Shown: in pieces, positions 9,274-19,263 of the stretch | Position numbering within the stretch: position 1 is the first letter of the stretch | Layout of the letters: each line of letters starts with the position of its first letter | Assembly: GCA_945903305.1 (NCBI GenBank) | Contig: CAMDOA010000014.1 | Span: 1 to 52,999, forward strand | Length of the DNA stretch: 52,999 nt | Direction of reading: 5' to 3' | Source of the DNA: Chitinophaga pinensis | GTDB lineage: Bacteria > Bacteroidota > Bacteroidia > Chitinophagales > UBA10324 | The notes under the pieces: model-generated | What the model was told of the DNA's origin: nothing | The model's input: the letters and a program-made list of their open reading frames with translations, nothing else | Databases searched by the model: none | Made by a program: the position numbers and the translations under genes

Positions 9274-10782
9274 TTATTTATTTGATTTTTTATATCCGCG
9301 GCTATCTAATTTTTTCTTGCCTTTTACTTTAAAATAGTTTCCGGCTTTTGATTCATTGCCCATCGGGCTTCCTAAACGAGCCATTGCACAACGAAACCCT
9401 AAAGTAGCCAAATCCTGATTTTCATCTAAATACCTGCGAGTTCCTGGTGACATCCAGTAAGCTCTATCAGACCATGAGCCACCTTTGTACACTCTTGCTT
9501 TGTTGTTAATTAATGAAGAAACTCCGTATTGATATTCATTCCAAGAGGAACTGTCTCCATCAAGATAATCAATCACATTCGACTTTTTATAGTTTAAGCG
9601 GTTTATGTTTTCCTGCTCTGTTACCGGAATATTTACTACACGACCCAACGAATCTTTGTCAACATGAGCAAAATCTTCATCTAAACTATCTTTATCAAAT
9701 ACATTACCGCGGAAAGAGTTAAAGTCTACATCATCATAAAAAGTATAAGGACGATAAACATCCATCACCCATTCGCTTACATTTCCTGCCATATTAAATA
9801 ATCCATAATCATTAGGCATGTATGAAAATACAGGAGCAGTAATATCGGCAGCATCATTTAATCCTCCGGCAATACCCATGTTATCACCACGATCGCGTTT
9901 GTAGTTGGCTAAAAAATCACCCTGCCATGATCCATGTTTCGAATCGCGTAAAACATCATTGTTCCAGGGATAAATTTTTCTGTCGGTAATAGTTTCTTCG
10001 CCGGCATATGGATTATTACCAATTAAAGCAAGAGATGCATACTCCCACTCAGCTTCAGTTGGCAATCGATATTCGGGAAGCAGAATTCCATCTTCAATTC
10101 TTACTTTTCTTCGACCAGTACCATTTGGGCTTAAATCTTTTAAATTTTTATTGACCATACCTTCATATTGACCAATAACATATGCACCGGTATTAAAATT
10201 ATCCTGACCAATTTGGTTGTTATTTCTTTCTAAAACACCTTTATCAATCATAATTCCTTCATTCACACGATCTGTTCTCCACTTACAAAATTCATTTGCC
10301 TGAACCCAGGTAACACCTACAACCGGATAAAAATCGTAAGCAGGATATCGGAAATAATATTCAACATAGGGCTCGTTATAAGCTAACTCTCTGCGCCAGG
10401 AAAGGCTATCAGGTAATGCGTTCCGATAAACTTCAGGAAAATCAGCTCCAAACACGCGATTTACCCAATATAAATATTCGCGATAATGAACATTGGCAAC
10501 TTCTGTTTCATCCATGTAAAATGAGGCCACAGAAACAGTACGAGGAATATTGTCATTACTATACAATACATTCTGTTCTGTCATTCCCATTGCAAAACGA
10601 CCGCCTTGAATCAATACTAAGTTAGGCCCGGTTTGCTGTCCTTTAAATTTCAATGAAACCTGAAAACCTCCCCACTTGGAGTCATTGTAATTCCAACCGG
10701 TTGAAGCCGATTTGTCTTTCTTGCAAGAGGTTAAAAACAAAACCCCGATGGCAGCAATAACTAATGGAATTCTTTTAAGCAT
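9274..10782 (-). CDS. gldJ: Gliding motility / type IX secretion lipoprotein GldJ
   Basis: A 502-aa protein. I chose the ATG at 10782, not 10821: it gives a clean lipoprotein signal, MLKRIPLVIAAIGVLFLTSC with lipobox Cys20, and the upstream ATG lies inside the promoter (10819-10847). After STGWNYNDSKWGGF comes a formylglycine-generating-enzyme-like (SUMF1) fold: VLIQGGRFAMG, FYMDETEVANVHYREY, GVTWVQANEFCKW, RLPTEAEWEYA, NVSEWVMDV and ARVYKGGSWSDRA...LGFRCAMA. GldJ and GldK share this fold. The TGWNYND...GGF start and the neighbouring porU/porV favour GldJ. It is an outer-membrane/periplasmic component needed for T9SS function and GldK stability in gliding bacteria. Formylglycine activity is not expected. 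Confidence 0.85.
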   Translation of the reverse strand: MLKRIPLVIAAIGVLFLTSCKKDKSASTGWNYNDSKWGGFQVSLKFKGQQTGPNLVLIQGGRFAMGMTEQNVLYSNDNIPRTVSVASFYMDETEVANVHYREYLYWVNRVFGADFPEVYRNALPDSLSWRRELAYNEPYVEYYFRYPAYDFYPVVGVTWVQANEFCKWRTDRVNEGIMIDKGVLERNNNQIGQDNFNTGAYVIGQYEGMVNKNLKDLSPNGTGRRKVRIEDGILLPEYRLPTEAEWEYASLALIGNNPYAGEETITDRKIYPWNNDVLRDSKHGSWQGDFLANYKRDRGDNMGIAGGLNDAADITAPVFSYMPNDYGLFNMAGNVSEWVMDVYRPYTFYDDVDFNSFRGNVFDKDSLDEDFAHVDKDSLGRVVNIPVTEQENINRLNYKKSNVIDYLDGDSSSWNEYQYGVSSLINNKARVYKGGSWSDRAYWMSPGTRRYLDENQDLATLGFRCAMARLGSPMGNESKAGNYFKVKGKKKLDSRGYKKSNK

Positions 10783-10818
10783 CTGATTGAATTTGGATGT
10801 ATTAAAAATGATTAAACG

Positions 10819-10847
10819 CAAATGTAGCTAAACTATTGTTTTGTCAA
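10819..10847 (-). promoter_or_regulatory. gldJ promoter (TTG-N18-TACATTTG)
   Basis: The minus-strand -7 box TACATTTG (10819-10826) is a perfect TAnnTTTG. TTG lies 18 nt upstream (10845-10847), overlapping the stop codon of the preceding porP-like gene. It places the start site near 10812 and supports translation from the ATG at 10782. Confidence 0.55.
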
Positions 10848-11833
10848 AGAATGTCAGGACACTCGGTATATCTTTTCAAGCGTCGTTTTTTTTGAGCGCT
10901 TTTTTGATCACCAAGATTAATTGCCAAAGAAATTTCGTGGGCTCCACCACTTTTACCACTAAGCCCCGAAGTGGTTATGTCGTAACTATAAGCCGATTTA
11001 AAAACGCCGTTCTTTATTCCAAAAATTAGGATAAATGCATCTGGGTTATTTACTGTATACCGATAATTTAATCCGGCAATTAATACCCCTGTTCCAGCCA
11101 TAACACCGCCATTTAATTGGCGGAATCTGCCTTGTTGAATTAAAAGAAAATTGGGGGCAAAAAATGATTTAGACCGCTTGTTTTTTTTAAATTCATATCC
11201 GAAATGCAATGCCACCCGTACCGGCAAGGTTGATTTTTCTCCGTCGTAAAACGAAATATTGGGTTGAGAAAGATGTTTTACACCCACACCAAAAAATAAT
11301 TTTTTACTATAAACCAAAAACCCGGCAGCAAAATCAACATAATTTTTTGATTGAAATGAAGGTGTGGATTCGTTCGTAGATTGTGTAACAGTTACTGAAT
11401 TCGGATCAATCATATCAGTAAAAATAAATTGATCGTAGTTAATATTTTTTTGCGCATACGAACTGCTAATTCCCAACTTCAAAGCATACAATTTATTCAT
11501 TTTAAATTGATACGAATAAAACCCGGTGAATTGTAAATGAGAATAAAGGCCACTTCCCTGTTTATCAGAAAAGGCCGATAAGCCAATTCCTCCATTTATT
11601 TTTTCAATATCCTGATCGTAAGAAATTGTATAAGTAGTGTATGCATTATTTATTGATGGCCATTGATTTCTGAAATTGGCAATAAATCTTGGGCCAATAC
11701 CCACTCCAGCAAAAGCAGGATTAAGATATAGCGGATTATTCAGAAATTGACTGAACTCTGCATCCTGAGTTTTTGCTGATTCGCAAAATGAGAGCATGAT
11801 TAACAAGATTAAGAGGAGTTTTTTTAAGTTCAA
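10844..11833 (-). CDS. PorP/SprF family type IX secretion outer-membrane protein
   Basis: A 329-aa protein starting with a TTG at 11833 that leads directly into a signal peptide (LLLILLIMLSFCESAKTQ); no better ATG exists in frame. The mature start DAEFSQFLNNPLYLNPAFAG is the characteristic PorP/SprF opening, followed by amphipathic beta-strands of a small outer-membrane barrel (FQFTGFYSYQF, VYSKKLFFGVGVKHLS). Family members anchor the PorK/PorN ring or act as partners for particular T9SS type B cargo such as SprB, and multiple paralogues per genome are usual. The position beside gldJ and porU suggests the core PorP role, but cargo-specific SprF cannot be excluded. It lies upstream of gldJ, with 61 bp between stop and ATG. 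Confidence 0.88.
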   Translation of the reverse strand: MNLKKLLLILLIMLSFCESAKTQDAEFSQFLNNPLYLNPAFAGVGIGPRFIANFRNQWPSINNAYTTYTISYDQDIEKINGGIGLSAFSDKQGSGLYSHLQFTGFYSYQFKMNKLYALKLGISSSYAQKNINYDQFIFTDMIDPNSVTVTQSTNESTPSFQSKNYVDFAAGFLVYSKKLFFGVGVKHLSQPNISFYDGEKSTLPVRVALHFGYEFKKNKRSKSFFAPNFLLIQQGRFRQLNGGVMAGTGVLIAGLNYRYTVNNPDAFILIFGIKNGVFKSAYSYDITTSGLSGKSGGAHEISLAINLGDQKSAQKKRRLKRYTECPDIL

Positions 11834-11949
11834 CCGAATGAATAATTTATTATTAGAAACAACGCAATATGATTCCTTTTATTCCGTTGTGCAACTAAAA
11901 TCTTAAATTCGGAAGACAGTTTATACATTTAAACCTCCAATTTTGTTTC
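11834..11949. promoter_or_regulatory. Divergent promoter region between porP-like and porU
   Basis: A 116-bp AT-rich spacer from which the two T9SS transcription units diverge. I found no convincing full TTG/TAnnTTTG pair for either direction, so the exact start sites are not assigned. Confidence 0.4.
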
Positions 11950-14900
11950 ATGAATAAGGGTATATTTTTTCTAAGCTCATTTTTTTTCTTGTTTTGTTCA
12001 ATCGAATCTATTTCGCAAAACAAGACTTCTCAGGTAATTTTTTTAAACTGGGCGGATACTACCAAACAATTAATTCTACCCGATTTTAAAAAGCATGACA
12101 CCTATTATTTTAGTGGGGCACAATATGATTTTATTGAAACCGGGTTGATTCCGCTTTACACAACTACCATTAAAATTCCGTCAAATTCATCGTTGGATAT
12201 AAAATTAACGAATGAAGTTTATGGACCAATTCCTGAAAATTTTTTACTTGATTTCCCAAAAAATATGAAATCAACTTTTTATAAAGTTGGATATGTTAAG
12301 GGATCTCCGGTTGCTGATATTTATGTTTCGGCATTGCGAAAAAACAGTGCAAACGGCAGCGTTGAGCGATTAATTTCATTTCAGATTGAATATATTTTTA
12401 ATGCTCAATTCAAAGAAAAAACTTTTGAAAAGGAAGCAAAATCATTTGCTGCAAATTCCGTTCTATCAACCGGTAGCTGGTATAAAATAGGAGTGAAGGA
12501 AGATGGAATTTATAAAATTGATAAGGCGTTTTTAAACTCACTCGGAGTTAATGTAAATCAGATTAATCCAAAACATTTGAAGATTTATTTTTCAGGAGCA
12601 GGAATGTTGCCCGAAAGTAACAGCGCTGTTAGAACCGACGATTTAAAAGAAATGGCAATTACAATAATTGGTGAGGGTGATTTATCATTTGATGAAAGCG
12701 ATTATATTTTATTTTATGGGCAAAGCCCAAACCGTTGGAATTTAGATACCAGTACAAATCAATTTAATCATGCACATCATTTGTATTCCGATTACACTTA
12801 TTATTTTTTAAATGTTGCGGCAAATAATGGAAAAAGAATATCTGCTTTAGAGAGCGAAAATTTAACACCTACTCAAACCTATAATTATTTCGACGATTAT
12901 TTATATCATGAAGCCGATACTGCTAATTTGCTTGATAGCGGCCGAGATTGGTATGGCGAATCGTTTAAATATATTTTATCTCAGAATTTCAGTTTCGTAT
13001 TCCCAAATCATTTGCCCGAAACTTCAGCCAAAATAAAAGCGGCGGTGGCTTCGCATACTATTGATGGACAGGGTAGCCGGACTTTTGATTTTGATTTTAA
13101 CAATTCCTTTCTTGGAAACATAAGCATACCCACAACTTGTGGTAGTTATACATGTCCAGTGGCGGTGGCAAAAACACAAAGTTTTGATTTTCTGCCTGCT
13201 TCTGATAACATAAATATAAATATTACATACAGCAGCAATGCCGATGATGCAAATGGTTGGTTAAATTATTTAGCATTAAATGTTAAACGATCTTTAATAA
13301 TGAGTGGTGATCAAATGCCATTCAGAGTTGCCGCCTCTGCCGGCAATGGAAATATTTCAAAGTTTGATATTAGCAATACTTCATCAATATCAGTATGGGA
13401 TGTTACAAATCCATGGCTTGTAAAATCAATTTCATTAATTGATAATGGAAATATAAAATCATTTGTAGTGAAAACAGATGAGCTGCATGAATTTATTTCA
13501 TTTACCGGAAATTCGTTTCTTATTCCATCCAGTTTCGGAAAACTAAAAAATCAAAACTTGCATGCAACACCTTCAGTTGATTATATAATTGTTACACCAT
13601 CTAATTTAAAATCCAGCGCCGACAAACTTGCTGATTTTCATAGAACAACAAACAATTTAAAAGTCAGAGTCATACAAACCGAACAAGTTTATAATGAATT
13701 TGGCGGAGGCATTGGTGATCCAACATCCATTCGTGATTTTATGAAAATGTTATATGACCGAGCCAATGGCGACACTATGCTTATGCCAAAATATTTATTG
13801 TTGTTTGGTGATGGTTCATTTGATTATAAAACCCGTGTGGACAATAATACTAACCTGGTACCTACTTTCGAAAGTTATGAATCGCTTAGCCCAATAAGCT
13901 CATTTAATTCTGATGATTACTTTGGTTTTCTGGATGATAGTGAAGGAGGAAATATGTTGTTAAATAATATTAAAATGGATGTGGCAATTGGTAGAATACC
14001 TGCAAAGGATGAAACAGAAGCGGCAGCAGTGGTAAATAAAATTATAGTATATAAATCTGCAGCTTCGCTTGGCCCGTGGCAAAATGTAATCACTTTTTGT
14101 GCCGATGATGAAGATGGTAATACCCATTTAAATGATGCGGATGAAATTGCAAATTATATCAATACAAATAACCCTGAATTTAATATCGATAAAATTTATT
14201 TGGATGCCTTTCCGCAAATTTCTACTCCCGGCGGCGCCAGAAGCCCTGATGTGAATACCGCCATTAACAATAGAATTTATTCCGGGACTTTGATTTTTAA
14301 TTATATGGGGCATGGCGGTTACACCGGCTTGGCGCATGAAAGAATATTAAGCAATACTGATTTTGATGGATGGACAAATCTTTGCAAACTGCCCTTGTTT
14401 ATTACAGCCACTTGCGACTTCAGTAATTTTGATAATGCAAAAATTGTATCGGCTGGTGAAAGATTATTATTAAACCCCAGTGGCGGTGCAATTGGTTTAG
14501 TTACAACTGTTCGCCTTGTATATTCTTATGCAAACAAGGATATGAACCTTAATTTTATGAAACAGATTTTTCGGGTAATAAATGGCGAACCGATTACAGT
14601 TGGTGAAGCTCTTCGCATAGGAAAGAATAATGTAACTACTGATGTTACTAACAACCGCAAGTTCACCCTCCTTGGTGATCCGGCTATTTCGTTAATCAAC
14701 TCATCCGATCAGGTATTAACTTCTACCATAAAATCACACCCAGTTTCATTAGTTCCAGACACCTTAAAGGCGCTTGAAAAAATTACCATAACCGGATTTA
14801 TTGCGGATAAAAACGGAGTAAAAAATTCATCATACAATGGAATTGTCAGCCCGGTTGTTTATGACAAATCGGTTAATTATGTAACCTTACAAAACGACCC

Positions 14901-15825
14901 AAGCAGCGCAAAAAAAACCTTTACCCTACAAAAAAATGCCATATTCAACGGAAAGGCAAGTGTAAAAAATGGTGAATTCAGTTTCACATTTATAGTTCCA
15001 AAAGACATTGCTTATCAATATGGTTTCGGGAAACTAAGCTACTATGCACAAAATGGAATTTCCAGTGCGAGCGGATATAAAAATGATGTAGTTGTAGGGG
15101 GTTCTGCTGATAGCTTTGATTTAGATAACATCGGACCGCAAATTGATATTTTTATGAACGATGAAAAATTTGTTTTCGGTGGAATGACTGATGAGAATCC
15201 AACTTTGTATCTGAAACTAAAAGATGAAAGCGGTATAAATACAGTTGGAAACGGAATTGGGCATGATTTAACCGGAGTACGAGATGAAGATTCAAAAAAC
15301 ACTTTTGTACTAAATGAATTTTATGAAGCCAATTTAGATGACTATCAATCCGGAACGGTGAATTACCCTTTTAAAAATTTAACTGAAGGATTACATACCA
15401 TTTCTGTAAAGGCCTGGGATGTTTACAATAATTCAAATGAAAGTTATACTGAATTTATAGTTGCTTCATCAGCTAAAGCAGCGCTGTCGCATGTGTTAAA
15501 CTATCCTAATCCATTTACTACACAAACTGAATTTATGTTTGAACATAACCTTGCCACAGAAAACATTCAATATAAAATTGAAATATTTTCTGTGAGCGGT
15601 AAACTGGTTAAAACAATAATGCAAACAATTCATAGCGGAAGATCAGAAAATGCATGTGAAGGAGAAACAATTACCGGTTCATATCGTGTAAATGGAATTA
15701 TATGGGATGGAACAGATGATTTTGGCGACCCAATTGGAAAAGGAGTTTATGTTTACAAGGTAAGTGTAAAATCTGATTCAGGATTAAATGCAAATACCTT
15801 TGAAAAATTAGTACTTTTAAAATAA
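11950..15825 (+). CDS. porU: Type IX secretion system sortase PorU (C25 gingipain-like peptidase)
   Basis: A 1291-aa protein with a signal peptide (FLSSFFFLFCSIESISQ) and a long N-terminal beta region. The C25 catalytic domain has YMGHGGYTGLAHERIL (His788) and FITATCDFSNFDN (Cys822), the His/Cys dyad. The C-terminus (LNYPNPFTTQTEFMFEH...GKGVYVYKVSV) is a FlgD-like/T9SS C-terminal domain that PorU retains. PorU removes the sorting domain of T9SS cargo at the cell surface and attaches cargo to anionic LPS in organisms that use it. Together with PorV it forms the attachment complex. porV follows after 25 bp in the same direction, an arrangement seen in gliding Bacteroidota. Confidence 0.95.
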   Translation: MNKGIFFLSSFFFLFCSIESISQNKTSQVIFLNWADTTKQLILPDFKKHDTYYFSGAQYDFIETGLIPLYTTTIKIPSNSSLDIKLTNEVYGPIPENFLLDFPKNMKSTFYKVGYVKGSPVADIYVSALRKNSANGSVERLISFQIEYIFNAQFKEKTFEKEAKSFAANSVLSTGSWYKIGVKEDGIYKIDKAFLNSLGVNVNQINPKHLKIYFSGAGMLPESNSAVRTDDLKEMAITIIGEGDLSFDESDYILFYGQSPNRWNLDTSTNQFNHAHHLYSDYTYYFLNVAANNGKRISALESENLTPTQTYNYFDDYLYHEADTANLLDSGRDWYGESFKYILSQNFSFVFPNHLPETSAKIKAAVASHTIDGQGSRTFDFDFNNSFLGNISIPTTCGSYTCPVAVAKTQSFDFLPASDNININITYSSNADDANGWLNYLALNVKRSLIMSGDQMPFRVAASAGNGNISKFDISNTSSISVWDVTNPWLVKSISLIDNGNIKSFVVKTDELHEFISFTGNSFLIPSSFGKLKNQNLHATPSVDYIIVTPSNLKSSADKLADFHRTTNNLKVRVIQTEQVYNEFGGGIGDPTSIRDFMKMLYDRANGDTMLMPKYLLLFGDGSFDYKTRVDNNTNLVPTFESYESLSPISSFNSDDYFGFLDDSEGGNMLLNNIKMDVAIGRIPAKDETEAAAVVNKIIVYKSAASLGPWQNVITFCADDEDGNTHLNDADEIANYINTNNPEFNIDKIYLDAFPQISTPGGARSPDVNTAINNRIYSGTLIFNYMGHGGYTGLAHERILSNTDFDGWTNLCKLPLFITATCDFSNFDNAKIVSAGERLLLNPSGGAIGLVTTVRLVYSYANKDMNLNFMKQIFRVINGEPITVGEALRIGKNNVTTDVTNNRKFTLLGDPAISLINSSDQVLTSTIKSHPVSLVPDTLKALEKITITGFIADKNGVKNSSYNGIVSPVVYDKSVNYVTLQNDPSSAKKTFTLQKNAIFNGKASVKNGEFSFTFIVPKDIAYQYGFGKLSYYAQNGISSASGYKNDVVVGGSADSFDLDNIGPQIDIFMNDEKFVFGGMTDENPTLYLKLKDESGINTVGNGIGHDLTGVRDEDSKNTFVLNEFYEANLDDYQSGTVNYPFKNLTEGLHTISVKAWDVYNNSNESYTEFIVASSAKAALSHVLNYPNPFTTQTEFMFEHNLATENIQYKIEIFSVSGKLVKTIMQTIHSGRSENACEGETITGSYRVNGIIWDGTDDFGDPIGKGVYVYKVSVKSDSGLNANTFEKLVLLK

Positions 15826-15850
15826 ATTTGACCTTTAGAAAACACCAATT

Positions 15851-17038
15851 ATGAAAATCAACTCAGTTAAATTTATACTATGTATAGCAACCTGTTTTGC
15901 TATCAGTAATCAAATGAACGGACAATCACAATCAATTTCTACCAATGAGTTAGATGGAAGAATAAATACAATTAACACCGCCGTTCCATTTTTGCGTATT
16001 GATCCCGATGCTCGTTCAGGAGCAATGGGTGATGTAGGCATAGCCATATCAGCCGATGCAAATGCCATTTATTGGAACACTGCTAAAATTGCTTTCGCAC
16101 AAAAAAATACTGCGCTATCTATTACTTATACCCCGTGGTTAAAAGAATTAGTGAACGATATTTTTCTTGCTAATATTTCAGCATATAAAAAAATTGACGA
16201 TAATCAGGCAGTAACTGCTTCTTTAAGATATTTCTCTTTAGGAAGTATCACTTTTACTAATATCCAGGGGGAAATAATCGGAAATTTTAATCCTCGTGAA
16301 TTTACTTTCACTGGAGGCTATTCAAGAAAAATTGCTGAAAATTTTTCAACCGGTATAAACCTATCTTATATTTATTCAAATTTAGCAGCTGGTCAAAGTG
16401 TAAGTGGGGTGCCTATAAAAGCCGGAACGGCGACAGCTGCCGATATCTCTTTCTTCTATCATAAAGACACAAAGTTTGGAAAAACAAAAGGCGATTATAA
16501 TATTGGGTTAACCATTTCAAATATCGGATCAAAGGTTACCTATACTCAATCGGCCGAAAACAAAGATTTTATACCCACCAACATGGGATTGGGGGCTGGT
16601 ATAAATTTTAAATTTGATGATTACAATTCATTAATGTTTGCCGGCGAAATAAATAAACTATTAGTGCCTACACCCGATAGCGCAGGATTATTCAGAACTA
16701 AAAGTGTTCCATCTGGAATTCTGGGCTCTTTCTCTGATGCACCCGGTGGTGGAAAAGAAGAATTTCGCGAACTCATGTTTTCTATTGGAAGTGAATATTG
16801 GTATAAGAATCAATTTGCAGTACGAGCTGGATATTTTAATGAACATTCAACAAAAGGAAACAGAAAATATTTAACTGCCGGCGTAGGAATCAAGTACAAT
16901 GTTTTTGGATTAAATTTTTCATATTTAATTCCAACAAGCAGTCAAAAAAATCCATTGGATAATACACTTCGGTTTAGCTTGCTGTTTGAATTTGATAAAA
17001 CAAAAACAACAAAACCGGCACCCACTACTACAGAATAA
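15851..17038 (+). CDS. porV: Type IX secretion outer-membrane protein PorV (LptO)
   Basis: A 395-aa protein with a signal peptide (FILCIATCFAISNQMNGQ) followed by AVPFLRIDPDARSGAMGDVGIAISADANAIYWN, the PorV/FadL-like N-terminal signature (about residues 45-78). A 14-strand type barrel follows. PorV collects T9SS cargo from the SprA/Sov translocon by binding its C-terminal domain and delivers it to PorU. It directly follows porU, and its stop codon abuts the ispF start codon with no gap, so the three genes are probably one transcript. Confidence 0.93.
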   Translation: MKINSVKFILCIATCFAISNQMNGQSQSISTNELDGRINTINTAVPFLRIDPDARSGAMGDVGIAISADANAIYWNTAKIAFAQKNTALSITYTPWLKELVNDIFLANISAYKKIDDNQAVTASLRYFSLGSITFTNIQGEIIGNFNPREFTFTGGYSRKIAENFSTGINLSYIYSNLAAGQSVSGVPIKAGTATAADISFFYHKDTKFGKTKGDYNIGLTISNIGSKVTYTQSAENKDFIPTNMGLGAGINFKFDDYNSLMFAGEINKLLVPTPDSAGLFRTKSVPSGILGSFSDAPGGGKEEFRELMFSIGSEYWYKNQFAVRAGYFNEHSTKGNRKYLTAGVGIKYNVFGLNFSYLIPTSSQKNPLDNTLRFSLLFEFDKTKTTKPAPTTTE

Positions 17039-17524
17039 ATGAATATAAGAGTAGGGTATGGATTTGATGTTCACCAATTAAAAGAAGGGCGCCCCTGCAT
17101 AATCGGGGGCATTTTAATTTCAAGTAACATTGGACCTGATGGACATTCAGATGCTGATGTGTTGATTCATGCAATATGCGATGCACTTTTAGGTGCCGCA
17201 AATCTTCGCGATATCGGGTTTCATTTTCCAAACACCGATAACCAATATAAAAATATTGACAGCAAAAAATTATTGTCGGAAGTTGTAAAACTTTTAACAG
17301 ACAAGAATTACAAAATAGGTAATGTGGATGCTACAGTTATACTTGAAAATCCTAAATTGAATCCGCACATTCCGGCCATGCAAAAAGTTCTTTCCTCTTT
17401 AATGAATATTGAAACGGATGCAGTATCAATTAAAGCAACTACCAGCGAACAACTCGGATATGTTGGTCGTGAGCAAGGTGTGAATGCCTCAGCAGTAGCG
17501 CTTATTTACAAATCCGAAAATTGA
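17039..17524 (+). CDS. ispF: 2-C-methyl-D-erythritol 2,4-cyclodiphosphate synthase
   Basis: A 161-aa protein, full family length. The N-terminus RVGYGFDVHQL gives the metal ligands Asp9 and His11. GPDGHSDADVLIHAICDALLGAA and DIGFHFPNTD are IspF signatures, and the C-terminal KATTSEQLGYVGREQGV loop is intact. It cyclises CDP-ME-2-phosphate in the MEP isoprenoid pathway, as a cytoplasmic trimer. It starts immediately after the porV stop codon, so it is likely translationally coupled to an unrelated secretion operon. Confidence 0.97.
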   Translation: MNIRVGYGFDVHQLKEGRPCIIGGILISSNIGPDGHSDADVLIHAICDALLGAANLRDIGFHFPNTDNQYKNIDSKKLLSEVVKLLTDKNYKIGNVDATVILENPKLNPHIPAMQKVLSSLMNIETDAVSIKATTSEQLGYVGREQGVNASAVALIYKSEN

Positions 17525-17540
17525 AATTATAATTTTTAGA

Positions 17541-18695
17541 ATGGCTGAGAAAAAAGTAATTGGAGTTATTGGTGGTGGGCAGTTAGGAAGAATGTTTATT
17601 GAAGAGGCAATACGATATAATATTGATTGTATTATACTGGATGCAGATAAAAATTGTCCGGCATCGGCTATTGCTCACGACCATATAATCGGAAGTATTA
17701 CAGAATCAGAACCTATACATCAATTAGCCAAGCGATGCGATGTGCTTACTTACGAAATTGAACATATATTAATTGAATCGCTCATTGAAATTGAAGCCCA
17801 GGAAAAAAAATTAATTCCGTCGGCAAGCATTCTGCAAATGATTCAGGATAAAGGGATGCAGAAAAAATTTTATGCTGATAAACAAATTCCAACGGCCGAT
17901 TTTGAAATAGTTAGTTCACCAGAAAATTGGTTACTAGTATTACAAAAGAAAAACTGGAAAAAATTTGTTGCCAAACTTTGCCGTGATGGTTATGATGGAA
18001 AAGGAGTTGAGATATTGGAAACAAAAAATATTTTGAACAACCCCGATTTAATTCCATTTAAAGGACAAACTGTTCTGGAGGAATTTATTGAGTCGGAAAT
18101 GGAAATTGCCATTATTGTTGCAAGAAATGAACAAGGCGATATAAATTGTTTTCCGGCAGTTGAAATGGAATTTGATGCCGATGCTAATTTAGTAACCATG
18201 CTCATTTGTCCGGCCCGAACAACACATGAAATACAGAATGAAGCTGAAAAAATTGCTTTGAAAGTGGTGAAAGAAATGAATGGCGTTGGATTGTTTGCAG
18301 TTGAACTTTTTTTAGGAATTGATGGAAAAATTTATGTGAATGAAACAGCTCCGCGGCCACACAACAGCGGGCATCATACTATTGAAGCCTGCTATACATC
18401 GCAGTATGAACAATTGCTGAGAATACTAATTGGATTGCCACTCGGAAGCACCCAAATTATTAAACCGTCAGTGATGCTAAATATTTTGGGGTCAAAAAAT
18501 TTTAAAGGAAAATATTTTTTGGATGGAATGAAGGAAGTCTTATCAATTGAAGGAGTTTATATACACATGTATGGAAAACATGAAAGCAAACCCATGCGCA
18601 AAATGGGGCATGTAACCATTCTGGGAAACACAATTGAACAAGCAATTGATAAAGCGAAAATGGTGCAATCAGTATTAAAGATCAGCCAACTTTAA
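17541..18695 (+). CDS. purK: 5-(Carboxyamino)imidazole ribonucleotide synthase (PurK)
   Basis: A 384-aa ATP-grasp protein. It starts with the Rossmann-like VIGVIGGGQLGRMFIEEA (residues 5-22). It contains KLCRDGYDGKGVEIL and VLEEFIESEMEIAIIVARN in the ATP-grasp core and NETAPRPHNSGHHTIEAC, the PurK signature. It carboxylates AIR with bicarbonate and ATP to N5-CAIR, feeding PurE. It follows ispF after 16 bp. purE lies 45 bp downstream and also has its own candidate promoter. Confidence 0.96.
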   Translation: MAEKKVIGVIGGGQLGRMFIEEAIRYNIDCIILDADKNCPASAIAHDHIIGSITESEPIHQLAKRCDVLTYEIEHILIESLIEIEAQEKKLIPSASILQMIQDKGMQKKFYADKQIPTADFEIVSSPENWLLVLQKKNWKKFVAKLCRDGYDGKGVEILETKNILNNPDLIPFKGQTVLEEFIESEMEIAIIVARNEQGDINCFPAVEMEFDADANLVTMLICPARTTHEIQNEAEKIALKVVKEMNGVGLFAVELFLGIDGKIYVNETAPRPHNSGHHTIEACYTSQYEQLLRILIGLPLGSTQIIKPSVMLNILGSKNFKGKYFLDGMKEVLSIEGVYIHMYGKHESKPMRKMGHVTILGNTIEQAIDKAKMVQSVLKISQL

Positions 18696-18696
18696 A

Positions 18697-18723
18697 TTGC
18701 ACAAGTTTCTATAATTACTTTTG
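18697..18723 (+). promoter_or_regulatory. Candidate purE promoter (TTG-N16-TACTTTTG)
   Basis: TACTTTTG (18716-18723) matches TAnnTTTG. TTG at 18697-18699 is 16 nt upstream, slightly short of the usual spacing. The box is 17 nt before the purE ATG. Confidence 0.35.
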
Positions 18724-18740
18724 CGCAAACCAATAGCAAC

Positions 18741-19259
18741 ATGAAGGCATCACAAGCAACAATTATTATGGGTTCTGATTCTGACCTTTCTGTAATGCAA
18801 GAAGCCGCAGCCATTTTTGATGAATTTGAAATAAAATATCAGCTCAATGTTTTATCGGCGCATCGCATGCCTGTGCAAATGTTTGAATTTGCAAAAAGCG
18901 CTCACCTCTCAGGCACTAAAATTATTATTGCCGGTGCAGGTGGCTCGGCGCATTTACCCGGAATGGTTGCATCACTAACACATTTACCGGTAATTGGGGT
19001 TCCTATTCAGTCAAAATCATTGGCCGGAGTTGATTCATTGTATTCTATTGTTCAAATGCCTCCCGGAATACCTGTGGCCACTGTAGCAATTAACGGTGCA
19101 CACAATGCAGGCCTGCTGGCTATTCAGATTTTAGCTTTAAATGATTCAGCGCTTACAAAAAAAATTATTTCGTATAAAAAAAAGTTGAATGAATCAGTTC
19201 AGGCCAAAGCGCGAAAGCTGGAAAAAATTGGATATAAAAAATATTTAGAAGGAAAATAA
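18741..19259 (+). CDS. purE: N5-carboxyaminoimidazole ribonucleotide mutase (PurE)
   Basis: A 172-aa protein, the normal size for class I PurE. It has IIMGSDSDLSVMQEAA (residues 8-23), the phosphate-binding SDSD motif, and LSAHRMPVQMFEFA with the catalytic His. It also has AGAGGSAHLPGMVASLTHLPVIGVP and GIPVATVAINGAHNAGLLA. It converts N5-CAIR from PurK to CAIR in de novo purine synthesis. It ends 4 bp from the convergent cardiolipin synthase gene, and no terminator hairpin is visible between them. Confidence 0.97.
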   Translation: MKASQATIIMGSDSDLSVMQEAAAIFDEFEIKYQLNVLSAHRMPVQMFEFAKSAHLSGTKIIIAGAGGSAHLPGMVASLTHLPVIGVPIQSKSLAGVDSLYSIVQMPPGIPVATVAINGAHNAGLLAIQILALNDSALTKKIISYKKKLNESVQAKARKLEKIGYKKYLEGK

Positions 19260-19263
19260 TTCG

